The position numbers were made by a program, and so were the translations under genes. The notes under the pieces were generated by a model. The model was not told the origin of the DNA. It did no database searches and worked only from the letters and a program-made list of their open reading frames with translations. From Pseudobutyrivibrio ruminis CF1b (GTDB taxonomy: Bacteria; Bacillota; Clostridia; Lachnospirales; Lachnospiraceae), in NCBI RefSeq assembly GCF_000424005.1, contig NZ_AUJB01000009.1:310001-374000 (forward strand): a stretch of 64,000 nucleotides of DNA. Reading direction: 5' to 3'. Below are positions 17,180 through 26,907 of the stretch, in pieces (position 1 is the stretch's first letter; the number at the start of each line of letters is the position of its first letter).

Positions 17180-18607
17180 TTGTACACTATATGTTTTATG
17201 GCAAGGCATCCATTCAATGATTTTTCGCCTGCCGTGTATAAGAAGATTAAGGAAGAATTCGATTCTGATATCAGAGGCGTTTTCATTACCTGTGATAAAA
17301 AGGAATCTAAATATATCTACGATAAGTTCGGTAAGGACGAAGTAGTTGTATGCGACATGTCATCCTTCATGAATGAGCACTGGGATGAGTTCACACTTGA
17401 AAAGCTCAAAGAATACGAGCAGAAATATGATGCTGCTCCAATGTGGAAATATATCTACACAGACAGATTTTTAATTTACAGAGATTATGATTACTGCGTG
17501 CACACAGCTGCAGGTCTTTTTGCGTTCTGGGAGCACGTTTTCACTACATATCACGTGGATTTCTATTACGATGAGGTTATTGCTACACTTCTAACTTACG
17601 CAGCATATCTTGTTGGAAAGAAGACAAACACAGGCTATTATTCACTTATGTTTATGAGAGCTTGCGGCAGAGATCTTACTCATCACTACATTTTAAATGA
17701 TCCATTTGAGAAGATTTACAACATGCCAGAGGATTATGCAAATATTCCTGTGACAGAAGAGCAGAAGGCAGAGGCAGAGACTTTCCTTACAAAGTTTGAG
17801 GAGAAGCATTCAAAGCCTGCATTCATGCAGTTTTCAGGTAAGAAGCCTACATGGAAGGCTAGATTTTTCATCCTTCCATTATTCTATATCCGACAGAAGT
17901 ATTTTAATCCTCACACAAGGGATAAGGGTTCATACATCTATTACAAGGCTTACGAGGCTACACTGGACCCAATCAAGTGGTATTTCAGATATCAGAAGGC
18001 TAAGAAGTATTTCAAGAAGGCTGATTACAGCAAGAAGTTCGTATACTTCCCACTTCATCTTCAGCCAGAAGCTACCACAATTGTATGTGCACAAAAGTAC
18101 GAAAAGCAGCTCTATTTCATCGATAATTTGGTGAAATCTTTGCCTGCAGATACTGTACTTTATGTTAAGGAACATTATTCCTTCCTTGGAATCCGCCCAA
18201 ACAGCTTTTACGAGCAGCTTGAGCAGTATCCAAATGTGGTCCTCATCGACCCATGGGAGGATTCAATCAACCTCATTGACAAGAGTGAATGTGTTGCCAC
18301 ACTTACAGGTACAGCAGGTCAGGAGGCTATGCTTCTTCGCCACCCTGTATTCATGAGTGGAGACATTGTTTACACAGGAGCCCCTGGTGTTATGCACCTT
18401 GAGGAGGTCTTTGGAAATTACGAGAGCGCACTGGCAAATTACAAGCAGCCTAGCCGCGAGGACATTATTCAGTACCTTGCAGTTTATATGAGCTGCTCAC
18501 GCCCGGGTAATACTTACGTAATGAGTGAGGCTCGATTACAGGACGACAATATCAAGCTTGTAGCAGAGTCTATGTATAATTATTTTAAGGAGATGAAACA
18601 TGAGTAA
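17180..18607 (+). CDS. Capsule-type glycosyltransferase, KpsC/KpsS-like
   Basis: A 475-residue cytoplasmic protein. The C-terminal half resembles capsule synthesis enzymes of the KpsC/KpsS group: FPLHLQPEA, VKEHYSFLGIRP, and a terminal ATLTGTAGQEAMLLRHPV segment. In those enzymes such motifs belong to a GT-B-like fold that adds Kdo or related sugars. The N-terminal 200 residues are less clear. The start is TTG 17180, with TAGGAGAG 7 nt upstream; there is no alternative ATG nearby. It overlaps the next gene by 8 bp. Family assignment is moderate and the donor sugar unknown. Confidence 0.7.
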   Translation: MYTICFMARHPFNDFSPAVYKKIKEEFDSDIRGVFITCDKKESKYIYDKFGKDEVVVCDMSSFMNEHWDEFTLEKLKEYEQKYDAAPMWKYIYTDRFLIYRDYDYCVHTAAGLFAFWEHVFTTYHVDFYYDEVIATLLTYAAYLVGKKTNTGYYSLMFMRACGRDLTHHYILNDPFEKIYNMPEDYANIPVTEEQKAEAETFLTKFEEKHSKPAFMQFSGKKPTWKARFFILPLFYIRQKYFNPHTRDKGSYIYYKAYEATLDPIKWYFRYQKAKKYFKKADYSKKFVYFPLHLQPEATTIVCAQKYEKQLYFIDNLVKSLPADTVLYVKEHYSFLGIRPNSFYEQLEQYPNVVLIDPWEDSINLIDKSECVATLTGTAGQEAMLLRHPVFMSGDIVYTGAPGVMHLEEVFGNYESALANYKQPSREDIIQYLAVYMSCSRPGNTYVMSEARLQDDNIKLVAESMYNYFKEMKHE

Positions 18608-19580
18608 AGTTTTAGTTACAGGTTCAGATGGATTCATCGGTTCACATTTAGTAGAAGAGTTGGTTAAGAAGGGCTATGAAGTAAAGGCCTTCGTTTACTA
18701 TAATTCGTTTAACAACTGGGGATGGCTCGACACACTTGATAAGAGCATCATGGATCACGTAGAGGTATTCGCTGGTGATGTCCGCGACCCTAACGGTGTC
18801 CGCGAGGCTATGAAGGGCTGCGACGCAGTATTCCACCTTGCAGCACTTATCGCTATTCCATTCTCATACCACAGCCCAGATGCTTACGTAGACACAAACA
18901 TCAAGGGTACTCTTAACATCCTTCAGGCTGCTAGAGACCTTGGAACAAAGCGTGTTCTTGTTACATCTACATCAGAAGTTTATGGAACAGCTCAGTACGT
19001 GCCTATCGACGAGAAGCACCCATACCAGGGCCAGTCACCATATTCAGCTACAAAGATTGGTGCAGACAGACTTGCAGAGTCATTCTATCGTTCATTCGAT
19101 TTACCTGTTACTATCGTGCGTCCATTCAACACATTCGGACCACGTCAGTCAGCTCGTGCGGTTATTCCTACAATCATCACACAGCTTCTTGCAGGTAAGG
19201 AAGAAATCAAGCTTGGCTCACTTACACCAACACGTGATTTCAACTATGTAAAGGATACAGCCAACGGTTTCATCGCTATGTACGAAAGCGATAAGACTAT
19301 CGGTCAGGAAATCAATATCGCTACTCAGAAGGAAATCTCTATCGGACAGCTTGCTGAGGAGCTTATCCGTCAGATCAATCCAAACGCTAGAATCATCTGC
19401 GACGAGGACAGACTTCGTCCAGAGAAGTCAGAGGTAAATCGTCTTCTTGGTTCTAATGAGAAGATTCTTCAGCTCACAGACTGGAAGCCACAGTACACAT
19501 TCGAGCAGGGTCTTGCTGAGACAATTGATTTTTTAAGACACAACTTAGATAAGTATAAGGTAGATATTTATAATATATAA
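18600..19580 (+). CDS. SDR-family nucleotide-sugar 4,6-dehydratase (LegB-like)
   Basis: A 326-residue extended SDR with GSDGFIGS (residues 8-15), HLAALIAIPFSY, STSEVYG and the catalytic YSATK. The overall layout recalls the NAD-dependent 4,6-dehydratase LegB of legionaminic acid synthesis and GDP-mannose dehydratases. No other legionaminic acid gene is in the window, so the product is uncertain. It ends the first block of moderate-GC genes; immediately downstream the DNA becomes much more AT-rich. Confidence 0.8.
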   Translation: MSKVLVTGSDGFIGSHLVEELVKKGYEVKAFVYYNSFNNWGWLDTLDKSIMDHVEVFAGDVRDPNGVREAMKGCDAVFHLAALIAIPFSYHSPDAYVDTNIKGTLNILQAARDLGTKRVLVTSTSEVYGTAQYVPIDEKHPYQGQSPYSATKIGADRLAESFYRSFDLPVTIVRPFNTFGPRQSARAVIPTIITQLLAGKEEIKLGSLTPTRDFNYVKDTANGFIAMYESDKTIGQEINIATQKEISIGQLAEELIRQINPNARIICDEDRLRPEKSEVNRLLGSNEKILQLTDWKPQYTFEQGLAETIDFLRHNLDKYKVDIYNI

Positions 19581-19636
19581 CCTAGCAATTAATAATTTTT
19601 TATAAGAAAAAAATGCAAGGGAAATGTACGTAAGTA

Positions 19637-21073
19637 ATGCGAAATAAAAGTGGATACTTAATAAAAAATACAATTATTTTTACAATAAGTTCATTTGCAA
19701 CAAAATTTTTGTCCTTTCTTTTAGTACCCTTATATACTTCAGTTTTAACAACCAGTGAGTATGGTATAGCTGATTTGATTTCAACTACAAGTATTCTTAT
19801 GATATATATTTTTTCACTAAACATAAGTGATGCGGTATTAAGATTTGTTGTTGAAAGATTAGATGAGCCTATTGCAATTTTAGCCTTATCAATAGAAATA
19901 GTTATTGGAGGGGGATTGATAAGTAGTATTATTACTATAATCCTATGTCGGTTTCATTTGTTTTCATGGCCACGCTATTGTTACTTGTTTTTAATTGTTA
20001 TGTATTTTAGTTCTGCAATAAACGGGATATTATCAAATTATGCTAGAGGATTAGATAGAATTAAGATGGTAGGTGTTGCAGGAATACTAGGTACAACAGT
20101 TACTATTTGTTCAAATCTTGTATGTTTGTTGATTTTAAAAATGCATTTATTAGGATATTTATTGTCTATATTACTCGGAGTAATTGTTGTAATAGTATAT
20201 TATTGGATAGGATTAGAATTGCCAATAGGTATACAAATATTTAAAAATAAATGTAACAAAGAGATTCGAGATAGAATGCTTTTTTATAGTATTCCACTTG
20301 TATTTAGTAATGTTGCATGGTGGGTTAACGGTGCGTTTGACAGATATTGTATTACTTATATGATTGGAGTTGATGAGAATGGAATATACTCTGTAGCTTC
20401 CAAAATCCCGCTAATTATTGCAACTATAAATGGTGTTTTTGGACAAGCGTGGTCGTTATCAGCTATCAAAGATGTCAGTGAGAACGATGAAGATGGTTTT
20501 TTTTCTAACACATATAATTTATATAATTGTTTATTAGTAGGTTTAGCTAGCTGTCTTATATGTTTTAATATCCCGCTCTCTAAATTATTATTTTCTAAAG
20601 ATTTTTTTGCAGCATGGCAGTATTCATCAATTTTGGTAATTTCTACAATTTTTAATGCATTGAGTGTTTTTTTAGGTGGTGCATTTATTAAGACAATGAA
20701 GACTGACATATATGCAAAATCAACTATATTGGCAACAATAATAAATGTAATTTTAAATATTATTTTGATTAATATAATAGGAACAATTGGCGCTGCAGTT
20801 TCAACTGCCATTTCATTTTTGGTTATTTGGGGAACAAGATATGTTATGGCAAAAAAATACGTAGAAATGAAGGTTTATTTTGCTAAACATATGTTCTCAT
20901 ATGGAATACTTATTATCCAAATTGGAGTAGAACATTTAGTTGGAAAGTATTCTAATTATCAGATATGTTTTCTAGGGATAATAATAATAATTTATTGGAG
21001 AGAGATAAAAAAAATAATTGGATTTTTGTATAGTGTTATACTTCAAAAAACGAAAAATAATTTATTAAAGTAA
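19637..21073 (+). CDS. Second Wzx-type flippase, AT-rich
   Basis: A 478-residue polytopic protein of the polysaccharide flippase family with about 14 hydrophobic segments and the N-terminal pattern IKNTIIFTISSFATKFLSF. It is the second flippase in 6 kb. Base composition drops sharply compared with both the gene before and the one after 24.2 kb, with many AT-ending codons, which suggests separate acquisition. The site AAGGGA is 14 nt before the ATG, so initiation may be weak. It probably serves a different glycan from the flippase at 14240. Confidence 0.88.
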   Translation: MRNKSGYLIKNTIIFTISSFATKFLSFLLVPLYTSVLTTSEYGIADLISTTSILMIYIFSLNISDAVLRFVVERLDEPIAILALSIEIVIGGGLISSIITIILCRFHLFSWPRYCYLFLIVMYFSSAINGILSNYARGLDRIKMVGVAGILGTTVTICSNLVCLLILKMHLLGYLLSILLGVIVVIVYYWIGLELPIGIQIFKNKCNKEIRDRMLFYSIPLVFSNVAWWVNGAFDRYCITYMIGVDENGIYSVASKIPLIIATINGVFGQAWSLSAIKDVSENDEDGFFSNTYNLYNCLLVGLASCLICFNIPLSKLLFSKDFFAAWQYSSILVISTIFNALSVFLGGAFIKTMKTDIYAKSTILATIINVILNIILINIIGTIGAAVSTAISFLVIWGTRYVMAKKYVEMKVYFAKHMFSYGILIIQIGVEHLVGKYSNYQICFLGIIIIIYWREIKKIIGFLYSVILQKTKNNLLK

Positions 21074-21179
21074 TCCAATGAAATGACAAAAACATTTACA
21101 AAATTATCAAGAAGAGACTATATGGCCCGTCTAAGTTTACTTAGCGTACTGTAAAATAAAAATAGTAAAAGGGAAGAAT

Positions 21180-23057
21180 ATGTGTGGAATAGCTGGGTTT
21201 TTCGGCAATGATTTTTGGAAAAATACAATTATAAAAATGAACGACCGAATGATTCATCGAGGACCAAATGCACAGGAGTATTGGCATAGTGATGACGATG
21301 AGATGACATTTGGGCATGTAAGACTTTCTATTTTAGATTTATCAGATGCCGGAAGGCAGCCAATGCATTCGCATGATGACAGATATGTTTTGGTTTTCAA
21401 TGGAGAAGTATACAATAATAAGGATTTGAAAAATCGATTGATTAATGAAAAAAAATGCATAGATTTCAGAGGTCATTCTGATACAGAAATATTATTGGAA
21501 TATATTAGTGCATATGGTCTAAAGACTGCTTTGCAAGATTCCGTAGGAATGTTTGCCATAGCATTATTTGATAAGGATACAAAAGAGGTTTTTCTCGCAC
21601 GTGATCGTATGGGAGAAAAGCCTTTGTATTATGGCTTCGTAAATGGGAGATTTTGCTTTGCATCAGATATAGGTTCCATTTCAGTTGTTTTTAGAAATGA
21701 ATTAACAATAGATAAATCTGCCCTTTCACTATATTTTACCTATGGATATATACCTGCACCATATTCTATTTATAATGAAATCGGAAAATTGCAAGCAGGA
21801 TGTATAGCCAGAGTTTCAAGACCATATTCAAAAGCTGGTGTTCATATAGAGAAATATTGGGATGTCACAGAGGTAGCAAAAAGAGGTTCTGAAAATCCTT
21901 TCCAAGGCTCGTTTGATGAGGCGGTAAATGAGTTGGATAATCTATTACATAAATCTATAGAACGACAGATGGTAGCAGATGTTCCAGTTGGGGCATTCTT
22001 ATCAGGTGGAATAGATTCATCTGCTGTAGTTAGTGTTATGCAGGATGTTTCCTCTCAAAAGGTTAAAACATTTTCTATTGGATTTGATGATGATGTATAC
22101 AATGAGGCGTGTTTCGCAAAAGATACTGCAAAACATCTAGGTACGGATCATACAGAGTGTTATATAAGCCCAAGTGATGCAAAAAATGTAATTCCACAAT
22201 TATCCTACATATATTCAGAACCTTTTGCAGATTCTTCTCAAATACCTACATTTTTGGTAAGCAAACTTGCAAGAGAACAGGTAACTGTATCCTTGAGTGG
22301 TGACGGTGGAGATGAGTTATTTTGTGGATATAATTCATATTTTACTGTCCCACAATTATATCGAAAATTGAATACAGTTCCATTAGGAATCAGAAGGGTT
22401 ATGGCAGGAATGACAGGATGCTTTCCTGATACTGGGGAAAAAACTATTGAGGGAGTGAGAAAGTTGTTGTCGTCAGACTCTGTTGAGGACTTTTATGCCA
22501 GAATAGGAAATGGTAATTGGGCAAAGGAATTAACCTATGTAACCGAGTTTCCCCCATATGCATATAATCAATACAGTAAAGGATATGTAGAAGAATCTGA
22601 AGAAAAGAATCTGATGCTAATGGATTTATTAATGTATCACACGGATGATATATTAGTGAAAGTGGATAGGGCAGCCATGGCAGTGTCGCTGGAATCTAGA
22701 ATACCTTTATTAGATAGAGATATAATAGAATTCGCATGGTCGCTACCTACTGAGTATAATAAAAATGGACAAATTGGAAAGAACGTGCTTAGAAATGTTT
22801 TGTATAAGTATGTTCCAAAGGAGATGATGGAGAGACCCAAAAAAGGGTTTGCTGTACCAATAGACCATTGGTTAAGATTTTCTGAGCTTAAAGAGTGGGC
22901 TGAGGATTTACTAAATGAAGATAAGATACGAATGGAAGGTATACTTAATCCAAAGGTTGTTACAAGAACCTGGAAACACTTTTTAAAGACAGGTGATGGA
23001 GTGACTAAAGTATGGTATATGTTGATGTTTGAAGAATGGGTTAAGGGTAATTACTAG
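21180..23057 (+). CDS. asnB: Glutamine-dependent asparagine synthetase-like amidotransferase
   Basis: A 625-residue class II amidotransferase. The mature N-terminal nucleophile is Cys2 (MCGIAGFFG). The glutaminase domain spans about 2-200, and the synthetase domain follows with the PP-loop LSGGIDSSAV (about residue 279) and SLSGDGGDELFCGY. AAAAGGGAAG precedes ATG 21180. In polysaccharide loci such enzymes often amidate uronic acids rather than make free asparagine; that role is inferred from context. Like its neighbours from 19.6 to 24.2 kb, it is AT-rich. Confidence 0.93.
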   Translation: MCGIAGFFGNDFWKNTIIKMNDRMIHRGPNAQEYWHSDDDEMTFGHVRLSILDLSDAGRQPMHSHDDRYVLVFNGEVYNNKDLKNRLINEKKCIDFRGHSDTEILLEYISAYGLKTALQDSVGMFAIALFDKDTKEVFLARDRMGEKPLYYGFVNGRFCFASDIGSISVVFRNELTIDKSALSLYFTYGYIPAPYSIYNEIGKLQAGCIARVSRPYSKAGVHIEKYWDVTEVAKRGSENPFQGSFDEAVNELDNLLHKSIERQMVADVPVGAFLSGGIDSSAVVSVMQDVSSQKVKTFSIGFDDDVYNEACFAKDTAKHLGTDHTECYISPSDAKNVIPQLSYIYSEPFADSSQIPTFLVSKLAREQVTVSLSGDGGDELFCGYNSYFTVPQLYRKLNTVPLGIRRVMAGMTGCFPDTGEKTIEGVRKLLSSDSVEDFYARIGNGNWAKELTYVTEFPPYAYNQYSKGYVEESEEKNLMLMDLLMYHTDDILVKVDRAAMAVSLESRIPLLDRDIIEFAWSLPTEYNKNGQIGKNVLRNVLYKYVPKEMMERPKKGFAVPIDHWLRFSELKEWAEDLLNEDKIRMEGILNPKVVTRTWKHFLKTGDGVTKVWYMLMFEEWVKGNY

Positions 23058-23063
23058 AGGAAA

Positions 23064-24155
23064 ATGGAAGGTAGGAGAGTAATGTATTGCAGTGAACAAT
23101 GTGAAAGAGAACTTAGGATAAAAGAGCTGTTTTTGAACATATTGGAGCAGTGGCGTGTTATATTAATTGTTGGTATTAGCTTTTTGTTGATTTTTCCTTT
23201 AGGCCTTGGAGCAAAAGAATTGCTACAAGATTCAGCAGTTGTCTCAAATGAAGAACTTGAAAATCAGTATGAAATAATGGTTTTTGCGTTATCTTCATAT
23301 ATGCAATATCGAGCTTTAGAGATTGAATACAACGATAAAATGGCTTCTGGCGATGATGAACTTGGTGTATTGGCTAAAGAATATTCGGATACAAGAAACG
23401 CATATAGTGCTGCCTATGGCTCACTATTAGAAGATAATAAAAAGGTATTTACTGCACTTGTAAAGAAAATAAAATTGGAAGATATTCAAGCAGGGAATAT
23501 TAATTCTGCAAAAAAATCTTTAGATGATAGTTGGTATTTGAAAATTGAAGCTGATAAGAAAAAAGCGGCAATGCCATCAATGCAAGAATTATATAATGGG
23601 AAAAATATCATTATAGGATTTTGGATAGGCGTTTTCATGTATGTAATATTTTACTCTTTAACTATAGTACTTAATAAGTACATTACAAACGCTTATGAAG
23701 TTGAGAACGTTATGATGGTTCGTCATTACGGTAACACATATGAGTATCCATATAGAGGGATTTTGAATGAGCTGGCACATCATAAAGCTATATATAAGCG
23801 TATAAAGAAGTCTTCAGAAACAGCGAAAATAGCAGAGGATTTAGCTACTAAGCTTAATTATATTGAGCAGAATAATATCACATTGCTATCATTAGGAGAT
23901 ATTAGTGCAAATGAGAGATTCAGTACGTTAGTACAGAATCAAGTTGCTGTTTTAAAATCTAAAGGAATTGAAACAAAGGTTGAGAACATTACAGGAGAAA
24001 TATCTGCTAAGAGGGATTCATACTTTCTTGATTTAAGTCCGGTTTTCATTCAAGTTATCAGTGGGAAAACAGAATATAAAGCTCTTGTAGAGCTTAGGAA
24101 TAAGTTAGAAGAGTATGATGTAGAAGTTGTTGGTACTGAGTTTGTAGAAGTGTAG
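23064..24155 (+). CDS. Wzz-like polysaccharide chain-length protein
   Basis: A 363-residue protein with two transmembrane helices (about 28-46 and 177-197) enclosing a charged, coiled-coil-prone extracytoplasmic loop, the layout of Wzz/CapA co-polymerases. The cytoplasmic C-terminal 160 residues might be a degenerate kinase-like domain; I see no Walker motif. ATG 23064 and ATG 23082 are both in frame with similar sites, so the start is uncertain by six residues. It belongs to the AT-rich block. Confidence 0.7.
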   Translation: MEGRRVMYCSEQCERELRIKELFLNILEQWRVILIVGISFLLIFPLGLGAKELLQDSAVVSNEELENQYEIMVFALSSYMQYRALEIEYNDKMASGDDELGVLAKEYSDTRNAYSAAYGSLLEDNKKVFTALVKKIKLEDIQAGNINSAKKSLDDSWYLKIEADKKKAAMPSMQELYNGKNIIIGFWIGVFMYVIFYSLTIVLNKYITNAYEVENVMMVRHYGNTYEYPYRGILNELAHHKAIYKRIKKSSETAKIAEDLATKLNYIEQNNITLLSLGDISANERFSTLVQNQVAVLKSKGIETKVENITGEISAKRDSYFLDLSPVFIQVISGKTEYKALVELRNKLEEYDVEVVGTEFVEV

Positions 24156-24219
24156 AAAATCTTCATTGACATTTATACCTACATGGGGAATAATCAAAGA
24201 AAAAAGGGGGTTCATTACA

Positions 24220-24837
24220 ATGTACGAACAAATCAAATTACCTTATGCAACAAACGCTTTAGAGCCACATATAGATCAGCTTACAGTGGAGACACACCAT
24301 GGTAAGCATCATGCCACTTACACTAAGACATTCAATGAGCTTGCTGAGAAGGCTGGCATGGCTACTCTTCCAGTAGAGGAGCTTCTTGCGTCATTGGATA
24401 AAGTAAGCGATGCTACACTTCGTCAAGGATTAAAGAATCAGGGCGGTGGATATTATAACCACAATCTTTACTTTGAAATGTTTTCACCAAATCCAGCTAA
24501 AGCTCCTACTGGTAAGCTAGCAGAGGCTATTGATAAGACTTTTGGTGGCCTCGATGCTCTTAAGGAACAGCTTACTACAGCAGCAACCACACAGTTTGGT
24601 TCTGGCTGGGCATGGCTTTCTACAGATGCATCTGGAAAGCTTTCTGTTTCAAAGACAGGAAATCAGGACAATCCAATTTCCGATGGCACAGGAATGATAC
24701 CTATTCTTGCACTGGATGTTTGGGAGCATGCTTATTATCTTAAATATAAGAATCTTAGAGCAGATTACATAAAAGAGTTCTTCGAAGTGTTAGATTGGGC
24801 TAAGGTCAGCGCAAGGTATGACGAGATAGTAAAGTAA
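24220..24837 (+). CDS. sodA: Superoxide dismutase (Fe/Mn type)
   Basis: A 205-residue cytoplasmic enzyme that dismutates superoxide. The metal ligands are visible: the N-terminal His in THHGKHHATY, the second in YNHNLYFEMF, and Asp and His in LDVWEHAYY. ATG 24220 follows AAAAAGGGGG. An upstream in-frame start at 24166 would add 18 residues not typical of the family. GC rises again at this gene. It has its own terminator and is unrelated to polysaccharide synthesis, so it is probably a separate transcription unit. Confidence 0.96.
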   Translation: MYEQIKLPYATNALEPHIDQLTVETHHGKHHATYTKTFNELAEKAGMATLPVEELLASLDKVSDATLRQGLKNQGGGYYNHNLYFEMFSPNPAKAPTGKLAEAIDKTFGGLDALKEQLTTAATTQFGSGWAWLSTDASGKLSVSKTGNQDNPISDGTGMIPILALDVWEHAYYLKYKNLRADYIKEFFEVLDWAKVSARYDEIVK

Positions 24838-24844
24838 ATCGTTA

Positions 24845-24867
24845 GGGGATGCCAAGAGCATCCCTTT
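24845..24867 (+). terminator. Intrinsic terminator after sodA
   Basis: GGGATGC at 24846-24852 pairs with GCATCCC at 24858-24864 around a 5-nt loop and is followed by TTT. It lies 8 nt after the sodA stop codon. Confidence 0.8.
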
Positions 24868-24928
24868 AATATTGCACGTAATTTGTGTAAAATGTAATGA
24901 GTGATAAATTTGAAAGGGTAGAATCTTA

Positions 24929-26881
24929 ATGGATTTAATTAATAGAATAAAGCATTGGCATAAGGTTGCTTACTTGTTGGTAGCTTATGATTTTGTTACC
25001 ATAGTTTTTTCTTATTTCATTGCATTATGGTTTAGATTTGATTGTCATTTTTCTGTTATTCCTTCATCGTATCTGAATCCATATATGATGGGTATACTGC
25101 CATATGCTGCTGTTTCAATAGTAATATACTGGCTATTTGGTTTGTACCGAAGCATCTGGAGATTTGCCAGCTTTTATGAGCTGGAAAAGATGATTATGGC
25201 CACAGTGGTTACATCTCTTTTGAATATATTTGGTATGATATTGCTGGTATATAGAATGCCCGTTTCGTATTTTGTTTTTGGCACAGGATTCCAGTTTATG
25301 TTTGGAATCGCAATCAGATTCTCATACAGATTTGTTTTGTTGATGAGAGACCAGAGCGCTCCAGTGGAGGCTGATACCAATGTACTTCTTATAGGTGCGG
25401 GCTCTGCTGGACGTATGATTCTTCGCGATGTTAATTTTGTAAACGGTGGTGCCCACGGTTCGGCAAAGGTAGTGGCTATCATCGATGACAATTCTAACAA
25501 ATGGGGACGTTATATCGATGGCGTAGAGGTTATCGGTGGCAGAGATAAGATTCTGTACGCTGTAGAAAAGTATGAGATTAAGGAAATCTATATTGCTATT
25601 GCAAATATCACTCCTAGTGAGAAGCGAAACCTTATAAACATATGCAAGGAGACTAGCTGCCGTATAAAGCAGCTGCCTAATATCTACGCAGAAAAGGCGG
25701 GTGTTATCAGTGCCGGTAACTTACAGAACATTACTATCGAGGATGTACTGGGGCGTGACCCTATCAAGCTTCATCAGGAAGATGTAGCAGCCCAGCTCCA
25801 GGGAAAGGTAGTCTTAGTTACTGGTGGTGGCGGTTCTATCGGTTCGGAGCTTTGCAGACAGATAGCAAAATATCAGCCTAAGCAGCTGATAATTTTTGAT
25901 GTATATGAGAACAATGCTTACGATATTCAGCTGGAACTGAAGCGTAAATATCCAGATATGAATCTGGTTACTCTGATTGGTTCTGTTCGCGATGCACGTC
26001 GTGTGGAGTCTGTATTTGAGAAGTATAGACCAAACATTTGTTATCATGCAGCAGCGCACAAGCATGTGCCTCTTATGGAGGATAGTCCTTGTGAGGCTAT
26101 TAAGAATAATGCTGTTGGTACTTATAAGACAGCGTATGCAGCCATGAAGTATGGTTGTGATAAGTTTGTACTTATCAGTACAGACAAGGCAGTAAATCCT
26201 ACCAACGTTATGGGTGCCACAAAACGTATATGCGAAATGATTATTCAAACTTTCGACTATATGGTTCGTTCCAATAGGGAAAATGAGATGCCTTGCCTCA
26301 TCACTCACAATGTGGATGTGGATTCTAATGAGCTGGAATGCGTAAAGCCAGGTAGCGCACATTGTGAATACGTGGCGGTACGTTTTGGAAATGTTCTTGG
26401 TTCTAATGGATCGGTGGTCCCTCTTTTCAAGAAGCAGATTGCACAGGGCGGACCTGTGACACTTACACATAAGGATATCATTAGATACTTCATGACTATA
26501 CCAGAGGCGGTATCATTAGTACTTAAGGCAGGAGCCAATGCTTCAGGTGGCGAGATATTTGTTCTTGATATGGGAGAGCCTGTTAAGATTCTTGATCTTG
26601 CAAGAAACATGATAGAGTTAGCTGGTTTAAAACCAGATGTGGATATCGAGATTGAATATATTGGTCTTCGTCCAGGTGAGAAGCTTTATGAGGAAAAGCT
26701 TATGAGTGAGGAAGGCCTGAAAGAGACAGAGAATCATCTTATTCATGTGGCTGAACCTATCAAGTTTGATTCTGAAGAGTTTATAGGAAATCTAAAGAGT
26801 CTTATGCAGCTGGCTTATGAGAACGAAGCCGATGATGTGGTTCAAAAGATTAGAGATACAGTTAGCACTTTCAGGGGCTAA
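24929..26881 (+). CDS. pglF: Membrane nucleotide-sugar 4,6-dehydratase (CapD/PglF/WbpM type)
   Basis: A 650-residue protein with four N-terminal transmembrane helices (within 12-140), a first Rossmann domain (LLIGAGSAGRMIL, about 152) and a catalytic SDR domain (VTGGGGSIGSE, about 298) with STDKAVNPTNVMGATKR. Such enzymes convert UDP-GlcNAc to the 4-keto-6-deoxy sugar, the first step to N,N'-diacetylbacillosamine. PglD and PglC homologues lie at 33.6-34.8 kb and a PglE-like aminotransferase at 56 kb, which supports the pglF reading. The SDR domain carries a roughly 20-residue insertion (NVDVDSNELECVKPGSAH) not seen in the shortest family members. Confidence 0.92.
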   Translation: MDLINRIKHWHKVAYLLVAYDFVTIVFSYFIALWFRFDCHFSVIPSSYLNPYMMGILPYAAVSIVIYWLFGLYRSIWRFASFYELEKMIMATVVTSLLNIFGMILLVYRMPVSYFVFGTGFQFMFGIAIRFSYRFVLLMRDQSAPVEADTNVLLIGAGSAGRMILRDVNFVNGGAHGSAKVVAIIDDNSNKWGRYIDGVEVIGGRDKILYAVEKYEIKEIYIAIANITPSEKRNLINICKETSCRIKQLPNIYAEKAGVISAGNLQNITIEDVLGRDPIKLHQEDVAAQLQGKVVLVTGGGGSIGSELCRQIAKYQPKQLIIFDVYENNAYDIQLELKRKYPDMNLVTLIGSVRDARRVESVFEKYRPNICYHAAAHKHVPLMEDSPCEAIKNNAVGTYKTAYAAMKYGCDKFVLISTDKAVNPTNVMGATKRICEMIIQTFDYMVRSNRENEMPCLITHNVDVDSNELECVKPGSAHCEYVAVRFGNVLGSNGSVVPLFKKQIAQGGPVTLTHKDIIRYFMTIPEAVSLVLKAGANASGGEIFVLDMGEPVKILDLARNMIELAGLKPDVDIEIEYIGLRPGEKLYEEKLMSEEGLKETENHLIHVAEPIKFDSEEFIGNLKSLMQLAYENEADDVVQKIRDTVSTFRG

Positions 26882-26907
26882 GCTTGTAAATAATAGGAGA
26901 TTTATTT

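Noticed and set aside
25814-26470. 218-codon ORF on the minus strand
   Set aside because: It is a shadow of the conserved pglF-type dehydratase; there is no ribosome site and no family resemblance.
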